Shown here in pieces: positions 36,242 to 45,500 of a DNA stretch of 64,000 nt (within the stretch, counting starts at the first letter, position 1; every line of letters begins with the position of its first letter). The stretch comes from Acidobacteriaceae bacterium (lineage in GTDB: Bacteria; Acidobacteriota; Terriglobia; Terriglobales; Acidobacteriaceae): the NCBI GenBank assembly GCA_003139795.1, contig PLGM01000101.1, positions 7,971 through 71,970 on the forward strand, in the 5' to 3' direction. A model generated the notes under the pieces. It was not told the origin of the DNA, ran no database searches, and saw only the letters and a list, made by a program, of their open reading frames with translations. The translations under genes were made by a program, and so were the position numbers.

Positions 36242-37048
36242 ATGTGTAGGCTCTATCCGCACCGCTGGCTGCCTGCGCTCGCAGTTTGCGCAGCCGTCGC
36301 TCTTGCGTCCCCCGCCCTCTTCGCCCAGACTCCCGCCCAGAATCCCGCCGCAGTTCCCGCCGTCACCCCGCAGCCCCAGCCTTCTGAAGTTGCTCCTCAG
36401 CCTGCGCCAACCCCCGAGCAGGTCGGCGACGCGCTCATGACCCACCAGCGCTACCAGGCAGCCATCGAAGCCTACAAGAAGGGCCCGCGCGACTCCCCAG
36501 ACGTGTGGAACAAGATGGGCATCGCCTATCAGCTCATGTTCAACATGGAAGACGCCTCCCGCTGCTACCGGGCGTCCCTCAAGATCGATCCAAAGAGCCC
36601 CCATGTCCTCAACAACCTGGGAACCATCTTCGACTCGCTCAAACAGTACGGCGAGGCGGAGCGGATGTACCGCAAGGCAATCAAGCTCGATCCCGACTCC
36701 GCCCTGATTTACAAGAATCTCGGCACCACCTTGCTGGCCCAGCACAAGTACAAGAAAGGCTGGGAAGTCTACAAGACCGCGCTGGCCCTCGATCCGCATA
36801 TCTTCCAGAACAACGCCAGTCCGAGGGTCGAAAACCCCGCCACCGTCCAGGAGCGCGGCGCCATGAACTACTACATGGCCAAGGGCTGCGTCCGCGCCGG
36901 CATGAACGACCGCGCCATCGAGTACCTCCGCATGGCCCTCAATGAGGGGTTCACCAGCCCCAAGAAGATTGTGGCCGACAGCGAGTTCGCCGCCCTGCGC
37001 GGCATCCCCGCCTTCGACCAACTCCTCGCCGCCCAGAGCCCGCAATAG
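36242..37048 (+). CDS. Exported tetratricopeptide-repeat protein
   Basis: 268 residues from an ATG at 36242 with GAGGAGGG upstream. A signal peptide (LPALAVCAAVALASPALFA) is followed by a Pro/Gln-rich linker of about 35 residues, three TPR units (about 65-185, e.g. VWNKMGIAYQLMFNMEDASRCYRASL) and a C-terminal helical part. TPR arrays bind partner proteins; the partner here is unknown, in the periplasm or at the outer membrane. Confidence 0.8.
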   Translation: MCRLYPHRWLPALAVCAAVALASPALFAQTPAQNPAAVPAVTPQPQPSEVAPQPAPTPEQVGDALMTHQRYQAAIEAYKKGPRDSPDVWNKMGIAYQLMFNMEDASRCYRASLKIDPKSPHVLNNLGTIFDSLKQYGEAERMYRKAIKLDPDSALIYKNLGTTLLAQHKYKKGWEVYKTALALDPHIFQNNASPRVENPATVQERGAMNYYMAKGCVRAGMNDRAIEYLRMALNEGFTSPKKIVADSEFAALRGIPAFDQLLAAQSPQ

Positions 37049-37125
37049 CCGCCCGCCTCGTCGTCTCCTGGGACGCTTTCCCCGTCTATCTCGATAGGGC
37101 CGCCTTCTGGCCCCCAGGAGCTTCC

Positions 37126-37893
37126 ATGAAATTACGGTTGGTGTCCACATTCGTCTTCGGCCTCGCCCTCGGCGTGGCCGCTTCCGCCCAGGATGCACCC
37201 ACTCCTCCACCCGCCGGTCCACCGCCGGCCCAGGGACAGGGCGGCGGCCAGGGCCAGCGCGGCGGTGGCCGCGGCGGTTGGGGCGGCGGCGGCATGATGG
37301 GCACCGGACGCGGCCTCATGGGCACCGTTACTGAGGTAGCCGCCGACCACTACACCATCAAGACCGACGCGGGCGAAACCTATACTGTCCACTTCAGCGC
37401 CAACACCCGCATCCTCAAGCAGCAGGCCCAGCGCCGCGGCGAGGGCGGGGAGGGCGGTAATCCCCCGCAGTCGCTCAAACCCACCGACATCAAGGCCGGC
37501 GACGCCATCGTCGCGGTGGGCGAAGCGGATGCTGCCGCTAAATCCGTCGGCGCGGTCACCATCCTCCAGATCGACCCCGAGCGCGCCAAACAGATGCGCG
37601 AGATGCAGGCCAACTACGGCAAAACCTGGCTCGGGGGCAAAGTCACGGCCATCGACGGCGTCAAAGTCACCCTCATGGGCACGGTCGACAACGCCGCCCA
37701 CACCTTTGTGGCCGACGAGAACACCACCTTCCGCAAGCGCCGCGATCCCATCACCCTGGCCGACATACAGGTTGGCGACACGGTGCGTGTCGAGGGCTCC
37801 GTCAAGAATGGAACCTTCCTGGCAACCTCAGTCAACGCAATGGGCGCGCAGGGCCCGCCGCCAACTGTTCCCCGCAGCGCACCGCCGCAATAA
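37126..37893 (+). CDS. Exported DUF5666-type protein with Gly-rich linker
   Basis: 255 residues: signal peptide (VSTFVFGLALGVAASAQ), then a Pro/Gly/Gln-rich low-complexity linker (GQGGGQGQRGGGRGGWGGGG), then two OB-like domains of the DUF5666 kind. Each is about 60 residues: LMGTVTEVAADHYTIKTDAG with GDAIVAVGEAD, and GGKVTAIDGVKVTLMGTVDN with VGDTVRVEGSVKNG. The role is unknown; such proteins are common in Acidobacteria. It follows the TPR gene by 77 bases in the same direction. Confidence 0.72.
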   Translation: MKLRLVSTFVFGLALGVAASAQDAPTPPPAGPPPAQGQGGGQGQRGGGRGGWGGGGMMGTGRGLMGTVTEVAADHYTIKTDAGETYTVHFSANTRILKQQAQRRGEGGEGGNPPQSLKPTDIKAGDAIVAVGEADAAAKSVGAVTILQIDPERAKQMREMQANYGKTWLGGKVTAIDGVKVTLMGTVDNAAHTFVADENTTFRKRRDPITLADIQVGDTVRVEGSVKNGTFLATSVNAMGAQGPPPTVPRSAPPQ

Positions 37894-37931
37894 CCAGCCC
37901 GGGTTTACCCATCCACCAAGGCCGGGTGCCG

Positions 37932-37967
37932 GGTTTCCCAGGTCTCGACTTCGAGACCTGGGAAACC
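37932..37967. repeat. 17-bp perfect palindrome of the CCCAGGTCTC family
   Basis: GGTTTCCCAGGTCTCGA and its exact complement TCGAGACCTGGGAAACC around a two-base loop. It is the longest and most perfect member of the family in this window. It lies between two convergent genes (DUF5666 protein and queE) and has no T-run on either side. Confidence 0.82.
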
Positions 37968-38026
37968 TCATGACCTCTCCGCCGCATGAAACCGGCAGTC
38001 GATCAATTCCTTCGGAAAACAGCCGT

Positions 38027-38665
38027 CTACGGAATGCCCAGTATCTTGTGCGTCTGCAGGCTCAATCGCCACTGCGGATGATCGAGGCAATACTTGAGCG
38101 CCAGCGTAGTGTTCACGGCGCGGCTGGGCCCATCCATCGGCTGCAGAAAGAAATGGCTGAAGGCGAGCGCTTCAAAGTCGCATGGATCGGCTCCAGCCTG
38201 GGGATAGACCAGCTTCAATTCGTCCCCGCTTAGCTGCACCACCACCGCCCCCGCCTTGGGGCTCACGCACAGCCAATCCACGCCCGCCGGAGCCGCGATG
38301 GTTCCATTCGTCTCCACGGCAATTTCAAAGTCGCGCGCATGAAGCGCTTCGATCAAGCTTCCATCCAGTTGCAGCAAAGGCTCTCCGCCCGTGCAGACCA
38401 CAAACTTTTTCCCCAGCGGGGCACCACCGGGCCACTTTCGCTCAACCGCCGCGGCCAAAGACTCAGCGGAGTCAAACCTCCCGCCGCCCGCTCCATCCAC
38501 GCCCACAAATTCCGTGTCGCAAAAGGGGCAGATGGCCGCACCGCGGTCCGCCTCGCGCCCCGACCACAGATTGCATCCCGCAAACCGGCAGAAAACCGCC
38601 GCGCGCCCCGCCTGCGCACCTTCTCCTTGCAGCGTATAGAAGATTTCCTTGACGGCGTAGCTCAT
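38027..38665 (-). CDS. queE: 7-carboxy-7-deazaguanine synthase
   Basis: Radical-SAM enzyme of the queuosine/7-deazaguanine pathway. 212 residues from the ATG at 38665, which overlaps the queC stop (ATGA); the ORF's extra 44 residues are inside queC. Its [4Fe-4S] cysteines are C31, C46 and C49 (CX14CX2C form, as in several bacteria), with [12 protein letters not shown] upstream and [10 protein letters not shown] downstream. It converts 6-carboxytetrahydropterin to CDG, the QueC substrate. Confidence 0.95.
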   Translation of the reverse strand: MSYAVKEIFYTLQGEGAQAGRAAVFCRFAGCNLWSGREADRGAAICPFCDTEFVGVDGAGGGRFDSAESLAAAVERKWPGGAPLGKKFVVCTGGEPLLQLDGSLIEALHARDFEIAVETNGTIAAPAGVDWLCVSPKAGAVVVQLSGDELKLVYPQAGADPCDFEALAFSHFFLQPMDGPSRAVNTTLALKYCLDHPQWRLSLQTHKILGIP

Positions 38666-39381
38666 GCCTGAGCCCCATCTTCCGCTCGTCTGTACGGCAA
38701 CGGGTCGTCGATCCCGTTTTCGCTGAAGCCCTTGCGCCGCAACAGGCACGAGTCGCATTCCCCACACGGCGCGCCCGTTGGCGATGGATCGTAGCAACTG
38801 CTGGTCAGCCCGTAGTCCACCCCCAGCTCCATTCCCTTGCGAACGATCTCCGCCTTCGACAGCGCAATCAGCGGCGTGTGAATCTTCAGCGCCTGCCGCC
38901 CTTCCACGCCGGCCCTGGTGGCCAGGTTGGCCATCTTCTCGAAGGCCGCGATGAACTCCGGCCGGCAGTCGGGGTAGCCCGAGTAGTCCAGCGCATTCAC
39001 GCCAATGAAAATATCGCTCGACCCCAGCACCTCAGCCCAGGCCAGCGCAAACGACAGAAAAATCGTGTTGCGCGCCGGAACGTAGGTGATGGGAATGCCG
39101 TGCGACATATCGTCAGCCGAACGACCCTTGGGAACGTCCATATCTCCGGTGAGCGCGGAGCCGCCGAAGACGCGAAGATCGATGGCCGCGATGCGGTGGG
39201 CCGCAACGCCGATGGATGCGGCGACACGGCGGGCCGCATCAAGTTCAAGAATGTGCCGCTGGCCATAGGAGAACGAGAGCGCATAAAGCTCGTAGCCCTG
39301 GCTCCGCGCAATGGCCAGCACGGTCGCCGAGTCCAGCCCTCCGCTCAACAGCACCACCGCTCTTTTTGCCTCGCTATTCAT
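38662..39381 (-). CDS. queC: 7-cyano-7-deazaguanine synthase
   Basis: Makes preQ0 from CDG, ATP and ammonia. 239 residues: PP-loop [13 protein letters not shown] at the N-terminus and the C-terminal zinc motif [17 protein letters not shown]. It sits between kdsC and queE on the same strand; QueD and QueF are not in the window. No preQ1 riboswitch is evident upstream. Confidence 0.96.
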   Translation of the reverse strand: MNSEAKRAVVLLSGGLDSATVLAIARSQGYELYALSFSYGQRHILELDAARRVAASIGVAAHRIAAIDLRVFGGSALTGDMDVPKGRSADDMSHGIPITYVPARNTIFLSFALAWAEVLGSSDIFIGVNALDYSGYPDCRPEFIAAFEKMANLATRAGVEGRQALKIHTPLIALSKAEIVRKGMELGVDYGLTSSCYDPSPTGAPCGECDSCLLRRKGFSENGIDDPLPYRRAEDGAQA

Positions 39382-39449
39382 GATTCTTTCTACCCGGTGT
39401 CTCGTTTTGAGGCAGTCTGGCTCTGTCGCCGCAGTTGCCGCCGAAGCCT

Positions 39450-40067
39450 TCAGGACAGATCCCCGCCTTTGCCAATATCCATCGCAGGCGGCATCGGGTT
39501 GCTTTCATCGATCGATGCCTCGATACATTTCTGCAGCAGGCCCTTGGCTGCGAGGATGAATTCGATCGCATCGCGCCCCGCGCCTTCGCCGCCGCCATGC
39601 GGCGTCACATAGTGCGCCTCCGCCTTCACCTGCGCCCGCGCATTGGCCGTGGCCACGCCAAGGCCGACCTCCCGCATCACCGGCAGATCGATCACGTCGT
39701 CGCCCACATACGCAATCTCGTCCAGCGTCACGCCTTCCTTCTCCGCAATCTCGCGCACCGCCTTCATCTTGAAGGCCTGCCCCTGGTACACAAATTCCAT
39801 TTTCAGGTCGCGCGCCCGCAGGGCAACCGTCTCGCTGATGCGCTTGGTAATCACGCCCACCTTCATCCCGCCCAGCCGCGCCAGGGTCATCCCCGCGCCA
39901 TCGTGCGCGCTGAACCCCTTGGCCTCCACCATTTTGGTGGTGACGGAACCGTCCGGCAGCGCCACGGGCATGGGATAAATCCAGATGGTCCCGTCGGTCA
40001 AAACTCCATCCACGTCGAAAAGAACGATCTTGATGCGGCGGGCGCGATCCTCTGCGGAAATCGTCAT
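39450..40067 (-). CDS. kdsC: KdsC-like HAD phosphatase (KDO-8-phosphate phosphatase)
   Basis: Hydrolyses KDO-8-phosphate in lipopolysaccharide inner-core synthesis. 205 residues, a C0 HAD phosphatase with nucleophile pair Asp18/Asp20 ([11 protein letters not shown]), VGVITKR and [13 protein letters not shown]-terminal extension ([16 protein letters not shown]) goes beyond the usual 170-190 residues. In many Gram-negatives it is linked with kdsD and lpt genes; here it precedes queC by 68 bases, so it may be cotranscribed with queuosine genes. The start has a weak ribosome site. Confidence 0.86.
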   Translation of the reverse strand: MTISAEDRARRIKIVLFDVDGVLTDGTIWIYPMPVALPDGSVTTKMVEAKGFSAHDGAGMTLARLGGMKVGVITKRISETVALRARDLKMEFVYQGQAFKMKAVREIAEKEGVTLDEIAYVGDDVIDLPVMREVGLGVATANARAQVKAEAHYVTPHGGGEGAGRDAIEFILAAKGLLQKCIEASIDESNPMPPAMDIGKGGDLS

Positions 40068-40136
40068 GATTCAATATTACTCATTGCTTGCAGGTGGCCG
40101 TGCGCAAGGCGCGCCGGCTTGCGCGAAAATGGAAGG

Positions 40137-40346
40137 ATGGATCGCAATCCGCCCGCCGAAGCACAGTTACCGCCCGCGCTCGAACCCGGAGACTACTACC
40201 TCGACGGTCCCAACCTCGTTTTCACCGCGGCGTATCACCTCAGGCGAGGCTCCTGCTGCAACTCCGGTTGCCGCCACTGCCCCTACGGGTTCACGGCCGC
40301 AGACGCGCCCGCCGCGCCCGGCGAAGACGCGCCACCGGCCGGCTGA
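40137..40346 (+). CDS. DUF5522-like small Cys-rich protein
   Basis: 69 residues. The segment DYYLDGPNLVFTAAYHLRRG then CCNSGCRHCPYGF matches the DUF5522 family, whose four conserved Cys suggest a metal or Fe-S site. Function unknown. The ATG at 40137 is in frame with a longer ORF running through kdsC on the other strand; I took the ATG that begins the conserved part. Its last 64 bases overlap the end of the convergent VWFA gene. Confidence 0.75.
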   Translation: MDRNPPAEAQLPPALEPGDYYLDGPNLVFTAAYHLRRGSCCNSGCRHCPYGFTAADAPAAPGEDAPPAG

Positions 40347-42511
40347 GTTCCCGACGGCACTGCTGGAGGCGGCGCAGCCGCAACCGGCTCCCGCACCAGC
40401 ACCGCAAACCTCGGAAACGCAAAGCTCCCGTTGGCGTCGTCGATCACGTTCAACTGGCACACATACGACCCCGGCTTCAATCCCGCCAAAGGCACGTCCA
40501 GCTCGATGGCAACCGCATCGCGCCCCTCCACGTTGATCGCCCTGGCCTGCACCAGCGGCGTCTCATACACCTTCGTCGATCCCTGGATCAGTTCCAGGCT
40601 GCTCAGCAGGTTGATCCCCGCCTTGGTCCCCTTGGGTGCGTCCGCGGCAACCTTCTCCTTCGCCGGAGCATAGATTTCGTACAGCAGATACAAGTGCTGG
40701 TCCTGGCGGAAGACGTGGCTGATGTTGGGCACATACTCCTCTCCGCCGCGCACCAGCGGGCTCTGCTTCTTGCTCGGCTGCCGCATCGAAGCCAGAACGA
40801 TCGAGCTCATCTTCAGCGGAGCTTTCTTCATATCCGGAAGCGTGATCTCCGCTTCAAACGAGCCCATGCGGCCGGTCTGGTTCTCGCGCACCACAAATTT
40901 CATCCGGTACTTGCCCGGCGGCAGGTTGAAACTCGTCGTATATTGAATGTTCTTCTGCCGCGCCTGCAAGCTCGGATCCAGGTTCAGCTTCACTGTCTCC
41001 CGCGCATGGCCGATGGGCCGCTTCACCTCGTCGATCACCGTGCCGATAATGTCCAGCGTGGCCTTATCCTTGTCGCCGCCCTTCACAAAAGGAATCTGCG
41101 AGCCCGGCACGATCAGCGAAACCGGCACAAAGTAGCGATTGTCGTCCAGCCGGAAGTACATCGCGTCCAGATAGACGGCCATGTCGGTGGCCGGCAGGTC
41201 GCTGGCCAACTGCTCCTCAAGCTCCCGTTCGCGGTCTTCGTGAGCCGAGTGTTGGAAGTCCGCCGGCGCATAGTACCCAGGCCGATACTCAAGCTTCAAG
41301 CCCGGCCGGTTCACCTTGATGGTCAGCTTGCGATAGCGGCCGTCGCGCAGCGGATTCGTGCTACGAAATCCAATTGCGTAATACGCCGAAGTGTCCCGCT
41401 CCACCTGCGCGAACGCCGGCGCAAAATCGTTGGAATCGAAGAACGACTTGCCGCCCGTGTCGGTGCTGAGCGTCGCCATCACCTCCTGCGTGGCAAAGTT
41501 GGCGTTCATGTTGTTCGTCAGCGCGCCGCCGTTATAGGCGCCGGTCCCGCGCAGGCTCCCCGTCGATGCGTCGCCCAAAGGCCCAATCGCCTGCAGGCCG
41601 CGCGTGTCCACGCTGTAGATGGCCAGGTTGGCCCGCACCGCCGCGTTGATGGCCGCCCGCAAAGAAGCCTGGTTCTCGATCCCGTCGCGCGAAATTCCTC
41701 CGGAGAAATAAAGCAGCGACTTCTTCTCCGTGATCTTTTCGAGCGACTTCGCCACCGCCCGCAGCGCAAACAGTTCGCGATCGGTGTTGAGGTCGTTGTA
41801 CTCGCTCTCGTCGGGCGTGTAGCCGGTGGTGTCCTCCACCTGGTTCGAATTCGCGGTGGCGCCCTGGGCAAAGCCCTGTCCCTCGGTACCGTTGTAGACG
41901 CCCACCTCGTTGATGAGCGCATTCTTGTCCGCGGTAAAGTCCTGGTCCACATTGAGCGTGTCGCCGAGCGAAACCAGCGCCACCAGGTCGGCCGGCTGCA
42001 TCTTCTGTTTAAGAAACGCCTGCGCCGCGTCCACGCTCCGGTCAAGATCCTCGGGCTGCATCGAGGTCAGGTCGAAGAACATCACAATCAATCTGTGATT
42101 GCGCAGCTCCTCGGGCCTCGCCACCACCACGGCCTTGCTCCCACTGCCGCTTGCCCCAGCGGCCAGCCCGCTCACCGTGGCTTCGTTCAGCGGCGTGGCC
42201 TTGTCAACGCTCTCAAAGTCGAAGGTATCGATCTGCTGCTGCTTGCCGTTCTCGTAGATGGTGAAGTCGCTCTGCTTGAGCCCCAGCACCAGTTCGCCGG
42301 TCTTCGCGTCCCGCGCCACCACGTTGGTCAGCACCAGCTCGCCGTTCATCTTCAGAACAAACCCGCCCTGCGGGGTTCCGGTGACCTTTCCACTCGATGC
42401 CTGGCCGCTTGAATCCTGGCCGGGGCTCTGCGCGCACGCCGGCTGCGCGCCCGGCAACGCCAGCGCCAGCCCCGCAACCCAAGCCCCGATCCTCCGCATC
42501 CAGCCCCTCAT
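40283..42511 (-). CDS. Exported VWFA-domain protein (acidobacterial TIGR03436 type)
   Basis: 742 residues from the ATG at 42511 (SD GGAAGG). A signal peptide (WVAGLALALPGAQPACAQ) is followed by an N-terminal beta domain (FVLKMNGELVLTNVVARDAKTG...LGLKQSDFTIYENGKQQQI), a VWFA domain (about 130-390) whose metal site is partly degenerate (MFFDLTSMQ), and C-terminal beta-sandwich domains. TIGR03436 proteins are largely confined to Acidobacteria; their function is undefined but they bind or scaffold at the envelope. It is 83 bases downstream of the TonB-receptor gene on the same strand. Confidence 0.88.
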   Translation of the reverse strand: MRGWMRRIGAWVAGLALALPGAQPACAQSPGQDSSGQASSGKVTGTPQGGFVLKMNGELVLTNVVARDAKTGELVLGLKQSDFTIYENGKQQQIDTFDFESVDKATPLNEATVSGLAAGASGSGSKAVVVARPEELRNHRLIVMFFDLTSMQPEDLDRSVDAAQAFLKQKMQPADLVALVSLGDTLNVDQDFTADKNALINEVGVYNGTEGQGFAQGATANSNQVEDTTGYTPDESEYNDLNTDRELFALRAVAKSLEKITEKKSLLYFSGGISRDGIENQASLRAAINAAVRANLAIYSVDTRGLQAIGPLGDASTGSLRGTGAYNGGALTNNMNANFATQEVMATLSTDTGGKSFFDSNDFAPAFAQVERDTSAYYAIGFRSTNPLRDGRYRKLTIKVNRPGLKLEYRPGYYAPADFQHSAHEDRERELEEQLASDLPATDMAVYLDAMYFRLDDNRYFVPVSLIVPGSQIPFVKGGDKDKATLDIIGTVIDEVKRPIGHARETVKLNLDPSLQARQKNIQYTTSFNLPPGKYRMKFVVRENQTGRMGSFEAEITLPDMKKAPLKMSSIVLASMRQPSKKQSPLVRGGEEYVPNISHVFRQDQHLYLLYEIYAPAKEKVAADAPKGTKAGINLLSSLELIQGSTKVYETPLVQARAINVEGRDAVAIELDVPLAGLKPGSYVCQLNVIDDANGSFAFPRFAVLVREPVAAAPPPAVPSGTQPAGGASSPGAAGASAAVNP

Positions 42512-42560
42512 CGCATGTCCTTCCACCACGAAAAAGCTGCTTGCCGATCCGCCAATGAGC

Positions 42561-42588
42561 TGTCATCCGTCATCTGTCATCCGTCATC
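42561..42588. repeat. Exact 14-bp tandem repeat
   Basis: Two adjacent copies of TGTCATCCGTCATC in the 83-base gap between the TonB-receptor stop and the VWFA start. The same TGTCATCC opening occurs in the repeat near 16357. Confidence 0.75.
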
Positions 42589-42594
42589 TGCATT

Positions 42595-45500
42595 TCAAAA
42601 CCTAAACCTCGCCGTAAACTGAAACGCCCTCATCGATCCCGCCGACGTCACCTGCCCCGCGGTCGGTGAGTTCAGCGCCGTGCCCACTCCGGAATATTGC
42701 ACAGTGTTGAACACATTGCTGGCCGTCGCGCGAATCTCCATGCTGCGCGTTTCGCCCATGTTCACTGTCTTTGAGAGCGACATATTGTTCTGCACCGTCC
42801 CCGGCCCCATGATCGAGTCCCGCGAAACGTTGCCGAACGCATTCCCATAGGCATCGGCCACCGGTTGAGTAAAGGCCGCTGGATTGAACCACTCCTTTTG
42901 CGATCCCCCTCCGGCCGTCGGCGAAGTGCCCGCAACGTAATTGGGCCGCAGCGTGCCCGTCGCTCCGTGAGCCACGTCGGAGACCGCCGCAGGATAATAG
43001 GGCGTCAGCGGCGAGCCGGTAGCAAACGTGAAGCTGCCCGATACCGAAAACCCCTCCAGAATGTGCGAACCCACGCCGCTCGTCACCCAGTATTTATCCT
43101 TGCCGAAAGGTAACTCATAGAGATAAGTCCCGCTCACCTTGTGCCGCACGTCGAAGGTTGAGTTGCCTTCCTCGGCCGCGATGTCCTGCCAGTCCTGTAC
43201 TGCGCTGGCCGCGTCGTCGATGGAGTGCGAATACTGATAGTTGGCTCCCAGCGCCACTCCACCCGTCAGCCGCTTGTTCACCCGCAGCGTCCCCGCATTG
43301 AACCGCGAAAACCCCACCGCCTGCTCGTAGTCGAAGGTCGCAATCGGCTGCCCCGTCGATGGATCGTAATCGGTATTCGGGCTGCTCGCGCTGCGCCGCG
43401 GAAAGCTCTTCACGTCCAGCCGCGATCCAGTCGAACCGTTGTAGCCCACGTTCAGCACCACGCCCCACGGCAGCGTCTTCTGCACATCCAGGTTATAGGC
43501 CTGCACATAGGGCAGCCGATAGTGCGGATCGACCACATACGTCCCCGGCGTAGCCGTCGTCGGAATCGTCGGGAACCCGTTGGCCAGCGTGAACTGCCCC
43601 GCCTGCGCCGCCACGTTAGTTTGCTCGTTCACAAAAGCGGGCTGCAACGCCATCGGCTGCAGCGCCATCGTCGAGGCAAAGCCGCCGTATTGGCCCACCG
43701 TAAAGTTCATGCCGTACCCGGCCCGCACCACCATCTGCTTCACCTTCGGCACGCGCAGCGCAACGCCCAGCCGCGGCGCTAGCGCCAAGTGGAACGGATA
43801 CACCAGCGACTTCGGCAAGCTATCGCTGAACGATGGCGCCGCGCTGCCCGACTGCACTTCGGCGAAACAGCTAAATTGATCAATGCAATTCGCTGACGGA
43901 TTCGCGCTCAAGTTCGTAGCCAGCAGCGCCAGCCGGTCATATTTCTCGGTATACGGAGCAAAGAACTCATACCGCAATCCGTATTGCACCGTCAGGTTCG
44001 ATCGCGCCCGCCAGTCGTCCGTCGCGTAGGCATCCCACACGTTGTCGCGCAGGTAGCTCTTCGAGGTGGGCGAGTCGACGGTCGTCTCTTGCGGCAGCCC
44101 CAGCAGAAAATCCGCCAGCGCCGTGCCCGTGGTCGGGTCCTGCGCCTGGTTCTCGGTGAACTTGCCGCTGAACGTAAAGCTGCCCGTCGCGTTCGATCCC
44201 CCCAGGAAATTCCGATGCACCCTCCGGTAGTCCCCGCCAAAGCGCAGGTTGTGTTTGCCCTTGATCCAGCTCAGCGTCTCCGAGATGGAGATCGTCTGCG
44301 ACAGTGAAAAGCTCGGCTGCGCTTCGCTCAATCCCGCAATCGCCCCCAACTGCACGCTCGGAATGCCGTAATTGGTAGGCAGCGTATTCAGCGGGGCGCC
44401 GTCCGGTCCGAAGATCCCAAGCTGGCTCGCAATGTCCACGCCATTGGTAAAGAAGTTCGTAGCCTGGCTCGTGGCTCGATTCCAGTTCTCGTTGAAGATA
44501 TTCGTCAGCTTGTGGTAGCCGACCGTGTATCCCGCCTGCACACTGTTTGAGTTCGTCGAATTCTTCCCTCCCAGTTGCGGAAACATGTTCACGTTGTCCG
44601 CGGCTGTGCCAATCCAGTTGTAGTTGAAGTTGATGGTCTGCCGCAGCCCCTGGTTCTGGTTCCTGCGCCCGCCGGCGCCTCCGCCCCCACCGCCGCCGCG
44701 ACCGCCGCCGCCCGGCTGTGTCGCATTGGGGCCCAGGCTCCGCAGATAGCGAACTCCGGCCTGTGTGGTGTTGGTTTGCGCCGTCGTCAGCAGATGATAG
44801 TTGTAGCCGCTGGTATTCGATCCGGAGGCCAAATTTAGCGCGGGATAGTAGTTCAGCAGTGCCGTAGCCTGAGACGTGAGGCGTGTTGCAGGAATCACGT
44901 TAGGCGTGCCGTTCGGAATATTGGGATTGCCGCTCGCCACAAACTGCAGCCCGGTCGTCGGGTCGTAGATGGCAGGCTGGCCCCTGAAGTCTCCCGCGCG
45001 CTCGTTGAAGGTCCCATAGGTACCATCCGCCGGCCCCGTCGCGTACTCATCCACCGGGCTCGATTGCCGCGTCCCCGAGAGCGTAAAGAACACCGTGTCC
45101 TTCCCGCTCGGTTTGGTCAGATGAGGAATGTACGGCGCGCTCATAAACGTAATGCCGAAGCGGTTGCTCCCCGAGGCCGGCTGCTCCGACTGCTGGCTGG
45201 TCAGTGCAAAGGGCTCCGCATTGAGCGCCGCATTGCTGCCGAACCAGAAGACCGCCCCGTGCGGCTGGCCGGGATTGAAGCCGCGGAAGTTGCCCCGTCC
45301 ACCGCCGCCGCCGGGACCACCGCCAAACCCGCCGGGCCCGCCAAATCCACCTCCGCCGAAGCCCCCGCCGCCAAACAGGCCGCCGCCCTGTCCGCCCGGC
45401 AAAACGCCCTGCGCGCGCGCCGTCTCCATCAAATCCCGGATGCGGTCCACATCGATTCCAGCCAATGGGCTAACCGAACCCGTCTGCCCGCTGATGGCCA

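Noticed and set aside
40088-42412. 774-residue plus-strand ORF
   Set aside because: Antisense to the VWFA gene; Arg/His/Leu-rich, no motif.
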